Notes under the pieces: model-generated
What the model was told of the DNA's origin: nothing
Seen by the model: only the letters and a program-made list of their open reading frames with translations
Database searches by the model: none
Program-made: the position numbers and the translations under genes
Shown here: piece after piece, positions 16,273 through 24,120 of the stretch
Position numbering within the stretch: the first letter of the stretch is position 1
Layout: each line of letters starts with the position of its first letter
Source: Microbispora sp. ZYX-F-249
Lineage (GTDB): Bacteria; Actinomycetota; Actinomycetes; Streptosporangiales; Streptosporangiaceae
Direction: 5' to 3'
DNA: 64,000 nt
NCBI RefSeq assembly: GCF_039649665.1
Contig: NZ_JBDJAW010000002.1
Span: 124,001-188,000, forward strand

Positions 16273-17871
16273 CTAAGGAATCAGCACCCCCGGGTTGAGG
16301 ATCCCGTCGGGGTCGAGCCGTTCCTTGATCCCCCGCAGGATCTCGCCGCCCAGGTCGCCGATCTCCGCGGCGTACGCCTCGCGGTGGTCGCGGCCGACGC
16401 CGTGGTGGTGGGAGATCGTGCCGCCCGCCCCCACGATCGCCTCGTTCGCGGCCCGCTTGGCCGCCGCCCACTGGGCGAGCGGGTCGGCGGTCTGCGCGGT
16501 CACCACGGTGAAGTACAGCGAGGCCCCCGTGGCGTAGACGTGGGAGATGTGACACATGACCAGGGGCGAGCCCAGCGCGCCGTGCAGGGCGAGCCGTACG
16601 GCGTCGTACAGGCGCGGCAGGTTCGACCAGAAGCCGGCGGTCTCCAGCGTCTCCACGGTCGCCCCGGCGGCCAGCAGGGAGTCACGCAGGTAGGGCGCGG
16701 AGAACCGGCCCCGCGCCCACTTCTCCCCCGGCTCGGGCCCCAGGTGGACGCCGCCCGCCTCGATCAGCACGGCGGCGACGCGGTCCCGCCGGTGGGCCAC
16801 GTCGCCCGGGGCGCCCTCGAAGCCCGCCACCAGCAGGCAGCCGGAGTCGCGGCCGGCCGCGCCGAGATCGGCGGGCTTGGCCAGCCCGACCATGGTCTCG
16901 GTCTCGTCCGACAGCCGCAGCACGGTGGGGGGCGGCCCCTCCTGGGCGAGCCGCCGCACGGCCGCCGTCCCCGCCGCGAAGCTCTCGAACCGCCAGCCCT
17001 CGTACGCCCTGACGGCCGGGGTGCGGTGCACCCGCAGCCGCAGCGAGGTGATCACCCCGAGGGCGCCCTCGGAGCCCAGGAACACCTGGCGCAGGTCGGG
17101 CCCGGCGGCCGACCTGGGCGCGCGGCCGATCTCCAGCGTGCCCCGGGGCGTCGCGACGGTCAGACCGGCGACCATGTCGTCGAACCTGCCGTATCCGGCC
17201 GAGGCCTGCCCGCTGGACCTGGCCGCCGCGAACCCGCCGAGCGTCGCGTACTCGTACGACTGGGGGAAGTGCCCGAGCGTCAGCCCGTGCCCCGCGAGCA
17301 GCTGCTCGGCCTGCGGCGCGCGCAGGCCCGGCTCCAGCTCCGCGACCATGGACACCGGGTCGACGGAGACGAGCCGGTCGAGCCGGGTCAGGTCGAGCGC
17401 GACCACGCCCGCGAAACCCCGCCGGGCCGCCACGAGCCCGCCGACCACCGAGGTGCCACCGCCGAACGGCACCACGGCCACCCGGTGCTCCGCGCACAGG
17501 CGCAGGACGGCGGCCACCTCGTCGTGGGAACCGGGAAGCACGACCGCGTCGGGCGCGTCCGAGGCGTCTCCCGCGCGCATGAGCAGCAGGTCGGGGGTGG
17601 ACTTGCCCCGGGTGTGGCGGATGCGGGCGTCGTCGTCGGCCCGCACGTGCTCGTCCCCCACCACCGTGGCCAGCGCCGCCTGGACGGGCGGCGGCAGTGC
17701 CACGGGCGGCAGCCGCACCTCGCCGAAGGTCGCCGCCGGCGCGGCGGGCGCGCGGACGCCGAGGAGCTCCGCGAGCAGGTCGCGCACCGGCGCGGGAAGC
17801 TCGGCGGCCTTGGCGGGATCGCCCCAGCCCGACCAGAGCATGGGTTCCGCCGAGGTGAGAGGGGTTTCCAT
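16273..17871 (-). CDS. FAD-binding oxidase, alkyl-dihydroxyacetonephosphate synthase-like
   Basis: Flavoprotein of the VAO/FAD_binding_4 family, 532 residues from the preferred ATG at 17869-17871, which has GGAGG ten bases upstream. The FAD pyrophosphate motif PFGGGTSVVGG lies near residues 130-140. GHFPQSYEYATLGGFAA and RSSGQASAGYGRFDD match the AGPS-type subgroup. HHHGVGRDH near the C-terminus supplies the conserved His stretch. The divergent neighbour is glpD, sharing a 57-base control region with a palindrome, which suggests a joint role in glycerol 3-phosphate or ether-lipid metabolism. The exact substrate is unknown. Confidence 0.85.
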   Translation of the reverse strand: METPLTSAEPMLWSGWGDPAKAAELPAPVRDLLAELLGVRAPAAPAATFGEVRLPPVALPPPVQAALATVVGDEHVRADDDARIRHTRGKSTPDLLLMRAGDASDAPDAVVLPGSHDEVAAVLRLCAEHRVAVVPFGGGTSVVGGLVAARRGFAGVVALDLTRLDRLVSVDPVSMVAELEPGLRAPQAEQLLAGHGLTLGHFPQSYEYATLGGFAAARSSGQASAGYGRFDDMVAGLTVATPRGTLEIGRAPRSAAGPDLRQVFLGSEGALGVITSLRLRVHRTPAVRAYEGWRFESFAAGTAAVRRLAQEGPPPTVLRLSDETETMVGLAKPADLGAAGRDSGCLLVAGFEGAPGDVAHRRDRVAAVLIEAGGVHLGPEPGEKWARGRFSAPYLRDSLLAAGATVETLETAGFWSNLPRLYDAVRLALHGALGSPLVMCHISHVYATGASLYFTVVTAQTADPLAQWAAAKRAANEAIVGAGGTISHHHGVGRDHREAYAAEIGDLGGEILRGIKERLDPDGILNPGVLIP

Positions 17872-17893
17872 GTCCGTGACGCCTCCAGGTAGG

Positions 17894-17907
17894 TTACTCA
17901 AGAGTAA
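17894..17907. promoter_or_regulatory. TetR-type palindrome TTACTC-AA-GAGTAA
   Basis: A perfect 6-bp inverted repeat with a 2-bp spacer lies midway between the divergent FAD-oxidase and glpD starts. TTACT...AGTAA is a common half-site pattern for TetR-family repressors. No TetR gene is in the window, so the regulator would be encoded elsewhere. Confidence 0.55.
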
Positions 17908-17928
17908 TCCCCAAGTAGTGGAGAGGAC

Positions 17929-19455
17929 ATGAACTCCTCACTCAACGCCGCCAGGCGCCTCTGGGAGATCGGTGAGGCGCGCACCGACGTCGTCGACGTG
18001 CTCGTGGTCGGCCTGGGGGCGACGGGGGCCGGAGCGGCGCTCGACGCCGCCTCACGCGGGCTTTCTGTGGCCGCCGTCGACGCCCACGACCTGGCGTTCG
18101 GCACCTCCCGGTGGAGCTCGAAGCTGATCCACGGCGGGCTGCGCTACCTCGCGAGCGGGCAGGTCGGCGTGGCCTGGGAGAGCGCGGTGGAGCGCGACGC
18201 CCTGCTGCGCTTCACCGCGCCCCATCTGGTCTCCGCCCACCCGTACCTGCTGCCGCTGACGCCGGCCGTCCCCCGGGCCCGGGCCTCGACCGTCATGGCG
18301 GGGTACCGCCTGGGCGACGCGCTGCGGGCCGCCGCGGGCACGCCGCGGCGGCTGCTGCCGGGCCCCCTCCGGCTCGGGGCGGAGCGGGCCCTCGCGCTCG
18401 CCCCGGCCCTGCGCGCGGACGGTCTGCGCGGGGCGCTGCTGTCGTGGGACGGCCGGGTGGTGGACGACGCCCGCCTGGTCGTCGCGCTGGCGCGTACGGC
18501 CGCCGCCCACGGCGCCCGGATCCTCACCCGCTGCCGGGCGCTGACGCTGGCGGGGGACGGCGCCCGGGTGCGTGACGAGCTGACCGGCGAGGAGTTCGAC
18601 ATCCGGGCCCGCGCGGTGATCAACGCGACCGGCGTGTGGGCCGGTGGGCTGACGCCGTCGGTGGCGCTGCGCCCCTCGCGGGGCACGCACCTCGTGTTGC
18701 GCCCCGGGGCGCTCGGCCCGCTGCGCGCGGGACTGCACGTGCCGATCCCCGGCGAGCGCGCCCGCTTCGCGCTGGTGCTCCCCCAGGCCGACGGCCGCGT
18801 CTACGCCGGGCTGACCGACGAACCGCTGGACGGGCCGATCCCCGACGTCCCCGAGGCGCCCGAGAGCGACGTCGCGTTCCTGCTCGACGTCCTCGGGACC
18901 GCGCTGGACCGGCCGCTGTCCCGCGCGGACGTCGCCGCCGCCTTCGCCGGGCTGCGGCCCCTGGTGGACACGGCCGGCACGGCCGACGCGGCCGGCTCTG
19001 CGGACGCCGCCGGCGGGCCGACGGCCGACCTGTCCCGCCGTCACGCCGTGCTGCGCTCGCCGGACGGCGTCGTGACGGTCGTGGGCGGGAAGCTCACCAC
19101 CTATCGGCGGATGGCCGAGGACGCCGTCGACGCCGCGTGCCCGCACGCGCGCGCGAGCCGTACCGCGCGCCTGCCCCTCGTCGGGGCCGGACCGGTACGG
19201 CCGGGCACGCCCGGGCGGCTGGCCCGCAAGTACGGCTCGGAGGCCTGGGCGCTGCACGAGCTGATGCGCGAGGACCCCGCGCTGGCCGAGCCGGTGGCGC
19301 TGGGGATCACCCGGGCCGAGCTGGTGTGGGCCGTGCGCCACGAGGGCGCTCTGGACGCCGCCGACCTGCTGGACCGGCGGACGAGGATCGGCCTGGTCCC
19401 CGAGGACCGGGCGGCGGCCCTCCCTGCCGCCGAGGCCGCCCTCGCCTACTCCTGA
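17929..19455 (+). CDS. glpD: Glycerol-3-phosphate dehydrogenase (FAD-dependent)
   Basis: A 508-residue flavoprotein that oxidises sn-glycerol 3-phosphate to dihydroxyacetone phosphate and passes electrons to the quinone pool at the membrane. The dinucleotide motif VVGLGATGAGAALDAASRG is at residues 25-43. FGTSRWSSKLIHGGLRYL (about 56-73) is a GlpD signature, and VVGGKLTTYRRMAEDA near residue 390 closes the FAD domain. The start ATG has GAGAGGA upstream. A short Ala/Gly-rich insertion near residue 350 (TADAAGSADAAGG) is unusual. Confidence 0.93.
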   Translation: MNSSLNAARRLWEIGEARTDVVDVLVVGLGATGAGAALDAASRGLSVAAVDAHDLAFGTSRWSSKLIHGGLRYLASGQVGVAWESAVERDALLRFTAPHLVSAHPYLLPLTPAVPRARASTVMAGYRLGDALRAAAGTPRRLLPGPLRLGAERALALAPALRADGLRGALLSWDGRVVDDARLVVALARTAAAHGARILTRCRALTLAGDGARVRDELTGEEFDIRARAVINATGVWAGGLTPSVALRPSRGTHLVLRPGALGPLRAGLHVPIPGERARFALVLPQADGRVYAGLTDEPLDGPIPDVPEAPESDVAFLLDVLGTALDRPLSRADVAAAFAGLRPLVDTAGTADAAGSADAAGGPTADLSRRHAVLRSPDGVVTVVGGKLTTYRRMAEDAVDAACPHARASRTARLPLVGAGPVRPGTPGRLARKYGSEAWALHELMREDPALAEPVALGITRAELVWAVRHEGALDAADLLDRRTRIGLVPEDRAAALPAAEAALAYS

Positions 19456-19590
19456 CGCGCATCCCCCACTGCCGCTCGCCCTCGCTTGCCGATGAAATGC
19501 GAGGATTCGGGCGACTGCGACTACATCCGGACAATTGCGGATTTAATGGGGATTTACGGCCCCGCCCCCGCACCCTCTTCCGCAAGTCGC

Positions 19591-19609
19591 TAAGGTAAGT
19601 CTTACCTAA
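19591..19609 (+). promoter_or_regulatory. IdeR/DmdR1 iron box
   Basis: TAAGGTAAGTCTTACCTAA matches the 19-bp IdeR/DtxR consensus (TTAGGTTAGGCTAACCTAA) at 15 of 19 positions and keeps its dyad symmetry. It lies 27-45 bases before the next ATG, where a bound iron-loaded repressor would block transcription. Confidence 0.8.
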
Positions 19610-19635
19610 GAAACGCGAGAGAAGGACGGGACCGG

Positions 19636-20541
19636 ATGGCCAACGGGTGCGAGCACCCCGCCGCCTGCCACTCGGGGGAGGCGCCGATCCTGGCGAGCGC
19701 GACCAGGAAGGGCCGGTTCTGGCTGCTCATCGAGCACACGGGACCCTGGGCCGCGGAGCTGGAGGAGTGCCGGCTGCCCGAGGACGTCCACCGGCTGATC
19801 TCCCGCGCCAGGGCACTGGACATCCGGCCGCAGCTGATCCGCCGGCCCGGCCGCCGCGAGCCCCTCACGGGCCCCCTGCACGTCTACGTCGCCGCCGCCG
19901 CGGTGGACCACCCGTGGCTCGCGGAGGGCTTTCTGGAGCACCCCGACGATCTTGACCTGGGCGCTCTCGTGCACGGAGTGGTTCCGGAGTCCTGCATACT
20001 GGTGAACGAGCCGATGTACCTGGTCTGCACGCACGGCAGGCACAACGCGTGCTGTGCGCGTCTCGGACTCCCGCTGGCCCGGTTCCTCGACGAGAACCTG
20101 CCCGGCGAAGTGTGGGAAACCACACATGTCGGCGGCGATCGATACGCCGCCAACCTCGTATGCTTGCCACACGGGCTTTACTACGGCAGCATGTCTCAGG
20201 CTGCTGCGATCGCGGCGGCAAACGCGTACCGGCACGGCGAGGTCGTCCTCGACCGTTTCCGGGGACGCGCGGGTATCCCTGAGCCACTGCAGGCCGCCGA
20301 GCACTTCGTCCGGGCGCACACCGGCGAGATCTCGGTCGGCGGGGTGGCCGTGGAATCCTCCCGGTCGGTTGACGACACCACGATCTCCGTCGTGCGGCGC
20401 ACGACGGAGCGTGGGACGTCGCGATTCCGAGTCGTGGTCGAACCCGCGGTGTTCACGGCACCGTGCGGGATGACTTGCGCCGATGGAATCCCGACCTACA
20501 GGTTGGCCGAGCTGAGCGAGCTCACGCCGGTATTGACCTGA
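19636..20541 (+). CDS. Sucrase/ferredoxin-like family protein, probably iron-repressed
   Basis: A 301-residue member of the sucrase/ferredoxin-like family (thioredoxin-like fold). The two signature regions are CTHGRHNACCARLG (residues about 135-148) and THVGGDRYAANLVCLPHGLYYG (about 164-185). The Cys and His in these could hold a [2Fe-2S] cluster as in thioredoxin-like ferredoxins. The N-terminal CEHP...CHSG adds Cys. It stands alone behind an iron box, so it is probably made when iron is scarce. A role in redox steps of iron release or in sparing iron is inference. No siderophore genes are in the window. Confidence 0.85.
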   Translation: MANGCEHPAACHSGEAPILASATRKGRFWLLIEHTGPWAAELEECRLPEDVHRLISRARALDIRPQLIRRPGRREPLTGPLHVYVAAAAVDHPWLAEGFLEHPDDLDLGALVHGVVPESCILVNEPMYLVCTHGRHNACCARLGLPLARFLDENLPGEVWETTHVGGDRYAANLVCLPHGLYYGSMSQAAAIAAANAYRHGEVVLDRFRGRAGIPEPLQAAEHFVRAHTGEISVGGVAVESSRSVDDTTISVVRRTTERGTSRFRVVVEPAVFTAPCGMTCADGIPTYRLAELSELTPVLT

Positions 20542-20657
20542 GGGCTCCTGCCCGGAGCCGGGAACACCACGGCCTATCCCGGCGTTGGCACAAGGGACGC
20601 CACAAGCGTCCAAAGCGGCACGAACACTGAAATACCTCTCACCAAAGGTGGTTTCTC

Positions 20658-20972
20658 ATGTCTCAGGTACGTCGGCAGCTCGCCCGCCCGCGCCCCAGCT
20701 GGGGTTGGCAGGATGATGCCGCGTGCCGGGGAGAGGACCTGGTGCTGTTCTTCGGTCCTGACGGTGAGCGTCAGCCCGAGCGCGACATCCGGGAGCGCAA
20801 GGCCAAGGCCATCTGCGCTCAGTGTCCTGTGCGAGCGGAGTGCCTCGACTACGCGCTCTCCCGGCCGGAGAAGTACGGCACGTGGGGCGGCCTCAACGAG
20901 GACGAGCGCGCGTCCGAGCGTCGCCGCCGCATGCGCCGCGCCGCCAGCGCCGGCATCAGCGCCGTCGCCTGA
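20658..20972 (+). CDS. WhiB-family [4Fe-4S] transcription factor
   Basis: A 104-residue WhiB-like protein. The four cluster Cys are at residues 23, 53, 56 and 62 (DAACRGE, CAQCPVRAEC). The GTWGG turn at 74-78 and the basic tail RRRRMRR form the DNA-binding end. Such proteins bind the primary sigma factor and respond to redox or NO. Start ATG follows AAAGGTGG. The gene is monocistronic and ends in a strong hairpin. The Cys spacing and GxWGG turn put it with the WhiB1/WblE or WhiB2 type, but I cannot name the paralogue safely. Confidence 0.93.
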   Translation: MSQVRRQLARPRPSWGWQDDAACRGEDLVLFFGPDGERQPERDIRERKAKAICAQCPVRAECLDYALSRPEKYGTWGGLNEDERASERRRRMRRAASAGISAVA

Positions 20973-21303
20973 GCGTTTCCCCCTTCCCCGACACGCGTCA
21001 CCACTGGGCGCCCCGCGTTCCGTCCCCCTGAGCGGGAGGACGGCGCACCCGGGGCGCCCTTCGCGTTGTCTTCCGTCACGCCGCGGCCGGTGGGCACACC
21101 ACGCCTCGGTGAGCCGGCCGCCGGCGGACGGACGGCGCGAGCAGTGCCGGGTCGCGCGGGCCCATGTCCCGCGCGACCCGGCACGCAGCGCCCCCATAGC
21201 GCCTTCACAGGGGCACGGCCCGCGTACGGCGGCCGCGCCCGCGTCGTCCTCACGCCCGGGTCATACCCGCGGCCGGAGCGGAAGGCACCCCCGAGTCGCC
21301 GTC
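20973..21303. other. Intergenic region between convergent whiB and rsgA
   Basis: 331 bases with no supportable gene. The left part holds the whiB terminator hairpin. The remainder is GC-rich sequence with several short inverted repeats and no recognisable protein. Confidence 0.6.
21006..21059 (+). terminator. Long hairpin terminator after whiB
   Basis: Outer arms GGGCGCCCCG and CGGGGCGCCC pair perfectly. An inner CGTCC/GGACG stem lies between them. It stands 34 bases after the whiB stop and has a T-rich tail (cttcgcgttgtctt). Confidence 0.75.
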
Positions 21304-22404
21304 CTACGGGCGGTTGATGCCCCGCATCTGCTTGTGGATGATCTTCCACTTGCGGGTCTCCTCGGCCCGCAGCCGGGCGTCGGTCCGGCGGGCCATCCAG
21401 GCGGCCTCGCGCTGCAGCCTGTTCCAGCTCTCCAGCCGCCGCTCGGGCAGTTCGCCCGACTCCACCGCGGCCAGCACGGCGCAGCCCGGCTCCTCGTGGT
21501 GACGGCAGTCGGAGAACCGGCAGCCCTCGGCCAGTTCCTCGATGTCGGCGAAGACCAGGCCGACGCCCTCGCTCATCTCGTACAGTCCGACCCGGCGGAT
21601 GCCGGGGGTGTCGATGACGAGCCCGCCGCCGGGCAGCGGGATGAGCTGCCGGTGGACGGTCGTGTGCCTGCCCCGCCCGTCGGCGGCCCTGACCTGCTGG
21701 GTCTCCATGACCTCCGTGCCGGCGAGCGCGTTGACGAGCGTCGACTTGCCCGCGCCCGACGGGCCGAGGACCACGGCGGTCCCGGCGGCGCCGAGGTGGG
21801 CACGCACCAGCTCCACCCCGTCGCCGGTGAGTGAGCAGACCGGGTGGACGTCGACGCCCGGCGCCGCCGCCGCGACGTCGGCGAGGAGATCGCCGATTCC
21901 CTGCTCGAAGAGATCGGCCTTGGTGACGAGCACGACCGGACGGGCGCCGCTCTCCCAGGCGAGCGCCACGAGGCGCTCGATCCGCCCGAGATCGGCGAAG
22001 TCGGTGGCGTGCATGGACGGCTCGGCCACGAAGACCACGTCGACGTTGGCGGCCAGGACCTGCCCCTGACCGTCGCCCGACAGCCCTCCGCGCGAGTCGC
22101 GGCTCACCCCGCCCCGGACGAAGGCCGTACGGCGGGGCAGCACCTCGGCCAGTTCGTAGCGGCCCTCATCGAGCCGGGCGAGCGCGACCCAGTCCCCCAC
22201 GCACGGAAGCTCGAGCGGATCGGCGGCCGCGGCCCTGCGGACGCGGGCGCCGAACCGTGCCTGATGGGTTCCGTCGGCGGCGATGACCTCGGCGGCGCCC
22301 CGGTCGACCCGCGCCACACGCGCGGGAACGGCGCCGCCGGGCAGGTCGGGGAGCTGCTCCGCGAGCCCCTCGTGCCAGCCGAGAAGAGAAAGATCGTTGA
22401 ACAC
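21304..22404 (-). CDS. rsgA: Ribosome small-subunit-dependent GTPase A
   Basis: Circularly permuted GTPase of 366 residues that helps mature the 30S subunit. The OB domain (residues about 40-110) comes first. The GTPase motifs follow in permuted order: VTKADLF (G4), GPSGAGKSTLVNAL (G1), and DTPGIRRVGL (G3). The C-terminal zinc site is CRFSDCRHHEEPGC (three Cys, one His). The start is GTG at 22402-22404 with no good ribosome-binding site. Instead a 17-codon ORF and a hairpin lie just upstream. Confidence 0.93.
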   Translation of the reverse strand: MFNDLSLLGWHEGLAEQLPDLPGGAVPARVARVDRGAAEVIAADGTHQARFGARVRRAAAADPLELPCVGDWVALARLDEGRYELAEVLPRRTAFVRGGVSRDSRGGLSGDGQGQVLAANVDVVFVAEPSMHATDFADLGRIERLVALAWESGARPVVLVTKADLFEQGIGDLLADVAAAAPGVDVHPVCSLTGDGVELVRAHLGAAGTAVVLGPSGAGKSTLVNALAGTEVMETQQVRAADGRGRHTTVHRQLIPLPGGGLVIDTPGIRRVGLYEMSEGVGLVFADIEELAEGCRFSDCRHHEEPGCAVLAAVESGELPERRLESWNRLQREAAWMARRTDARLRAEETRKWKIIHKQMRGINRP

Positions 22405-22450
22405 TGCTGGTGAACACCCTTCGAAGACCGGGTGTCCCAGCGAGAGGAGA

Positions 22451-22504
22451 CTAGGCGGGCACCCGGGAGTTGACGGACGGCATGGTCGTCAGAAAGACCC
22501 GCAT
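22451..22504 (-). CDS. 17-residue leader ORF upstream of rsgA
   Basis: ATG at 22502-22504, preceded by the strong site GGGAGGTGAGGACT, opens a short ORF encoding MRVFLTTMPSVNSRVPA and ending in TAG. A hairpin with arms ACACCC/GGGTGT (within about 22416-22437) lies between this stop and the rsgA GTG. A promoter-like TTGCGG...TACTGT lies upstream. The ribosome-binding site is much better than that of rsgA itself, so a regulatory leader is likely. What it senses is unknown. Confidence 0.55.
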   Translation of the reverse strand: MRVFLTTMPSVNSRVPA

Positions 22505-22641
22505 AGTCCTCACCTCCCTGGTTCCGGCCGCGCGGATCGCGGCGATGGGGGAACAGTAGCAGCCCTTCAGCCGCTCCCCGCAACCGAATTAATCCGCTTC
22601 ATCACGCCGCAGGCGATTCGGCTGACCGCCCGGTACGAGAA

Positions 22642-22670
22642 CGGCTCCCCGCCACCTTCGCGGGGAGCCG
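22642..22670 (-). terminator. Terminator hairpin after glyA
   Basis: Arms CGGCTCCCCGC and GCGGGGAGCCG pair perfectly around a 7-base loop, about 20 bases past the glyA stop. It separates glyA from rsgA. Confidence 0.8.
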
Positions 22671-22689
22671 TCACGGTCGATCCGGGTGA

Positions 22690-23949
22690 TCAGGACAGGC
22701 CGGGCGCGGGGAACCGGCTCGTCAGCTCGGTGACCTCGCCGTGCACCCGCGCGATCACGTCCTCCGCGTCGCCCTTGGCCACGGCGGTGACGACCTCGTC
22801 CATCCACGCGGCGATCTGGCGCATCTCGGCCTCGCCCATCCCCCGGGAGGTGACCGACGGAGTGCCGATGCGGATGCCCGACGGGTCGAACGGCTTGCGC
22901 GGGTCGAAGGGCACCGTGTTGTAGTTGGTCTCCAGGCCCGCCCGGTCGAGCGCCTGCGCGGCCGGCTTGCCCCCGACGCCCTTGGACGTGAGATCCATCA
23001 GGATCAGGTGGTTGTCGGTGCCACCGGAGACCAGGTCGAAGCCCCGGGCGAGCAGCTCGTCGGCGAGCGCCTTCGCGTTCTTCACGATCTGCGCGGCGTA
23101 CGTCCTGAAGTCCGGCTGGGCGGCCTCGCGCAGGGCGACGGCGATGGCGGCGGTGGTGTGGTTGTGCGGGCCGCCCTGCAGGCCGGGGAACACGGCCTTG
23201 TCGAGCGCCTTGCCGATCTCCTCGGAGGTCGCCATGAGCATCGCGCCGCGCGGGCCGCGCAGGGTCTTGTGGGTGGTCGTGGAGATCACGTCGGCGTGCC
23301 CGACCGGGGAGGGGTGGGCGCCCCCGGCGACCAGGCCCGCGATGTGGGCGATGTCGGCCGCCAGCACCGCGCCGACCTCCTTGGCGATCTCCGCGAAGGC
23401 CGGGAAGTCGATGGTGCGCGGGATCGCGGTGCCGCCGCAGAAGATCAGCTTGGGCCGGTGCTCGAGCGCCAGCGCGCGCACCTCGTCCATGTCGATGCGG
23501 CCGGTGTCGCGGCGCACGCCGTACTTGACGGAGTTGAACCACTTGCCGGTGGCGGACACCGACCAGCCGTGGGTGAGGTGGCCGCCGAACGGCAGGCCCA
23601 TGCCGAGCACGGTGTCGCCCGGGCTCAGGAACGCCAGGTAGACGGCGAGGTTGGCGGGCGAGCCCGAGTAGGGCTGGACGTTGGCGTGGCTCACGCCGAA
23701 GACCGACTTGGCCCGCTCGATCGCCAGCGTCTCGATCTTGTCGATGACCTGCTGGCCCTCGTAGTAGCGCTTGCCCGGGTAACCCTCGGAGTATTTGTTG
23801 GTGAGGACGGTCCCGGTCGCCTCCAGGACGGCCTTCGACACGTAGTTCTCGGACGCGATCAGCTTGACGGTGTCGGCCTGCCGCCGCTCCTCCGCCCTGA
23901 TCAGTTCGGCGATCTCGGGATCGACGACGTTCAGCGAGTTCTCAGCCAT
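22690..23949 (-). CDS. glyA: Serine hydroxymethyltransferase
   Basis: A 419-residue PLP enzyme that interconverts serine and glycine while charging tetrahydrofolate with a one-carbon unit. The PLP lysine is in STTTHKTLRGPRG (about residue 230). The substrate motifs YSEGYPGKRYYEG and SGSPANLAVY are intact. The start ATG at 23947-23949 (MAENSLNV) has GAAGGAAGG upstream. The reading frame stays open further upstream, but that part is the riboswitch. Length and motifs are normal, so this is a working housekeeping copy. Confidence 0.96.
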   Translation of the reverse strand: MAENSLNVVDPEIAELIRAEERRQADTVKLIASENYVSKAVLEATGTVLTNKYSEGYPGKRYYEGQQVIDKIETLAIERAKSVFGVSHANVQPYSGSPANLAVYLAFLSPGDTVLGMGLPFGGHLTHGWSVSATGKWFNSVKYGVRRDTGRIDMDEVRALALEHRPKLIFCGGTAIPRTIDFPAFAEIAKEVGAVLAADIAHIAGLVAGGAHPSPVGHADVISTTTHKTLRGPRGAMLMATSEEIGKALDKAVFPGLQGGPHNHTTAAIAVALREAAQPDFRTYAAQIVKNAKALADELLARGFDLVSGGTDNHLILMDLTSKGVGGKPAAQALDRAGLETNYNTVPFDPRKPFDPSGIRIGTPSVTSRGMGEAEMRQIAAWMDEVVTAVAKGDAEDVIARVHGEVTELTSRFPAPGLS

Positions 23950-23979
23950 TGCGCCTTCCTTCTCCACGTCGACTCTTCG

Positions 23980-24078
23980 GCGGCGACCCAGGCGCACGGC
24001 CTCCGCGAATTCGCTCCCCGGTGGTGCCCCACCTAGCGACGCGCCACAGCAGCACGTCAGCGCCAGTCGCGATGCCTC
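23980..24078 (-). promoter_or_regulatory. ZTP (pfl-motif) riboswitch upstream of glyA
   Basis: Read on the minus strand, the glyA leader has the conserved pieces of the pfl motif in order. CGACTGGCG is at about 24061-24069, ACCACCGGGGAGC at about 24013-24026, and GCGCCTGGG at 23987-23995. A variable hairpin lies between the first two. ZTP riboswitches sense the purine intermediate ZTP/ZMP when 10-formyl-folate is short, and glyA is a known target. The ATG is 31 bases further on. No terminator is visible, so control of translation start is likely. Confidence 0.82.
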
Positions 24079-24120
24079 CAACCCTATCCGAGCGCGCCTC
24101 GCCGGAGAGCCGAGTGCGGC

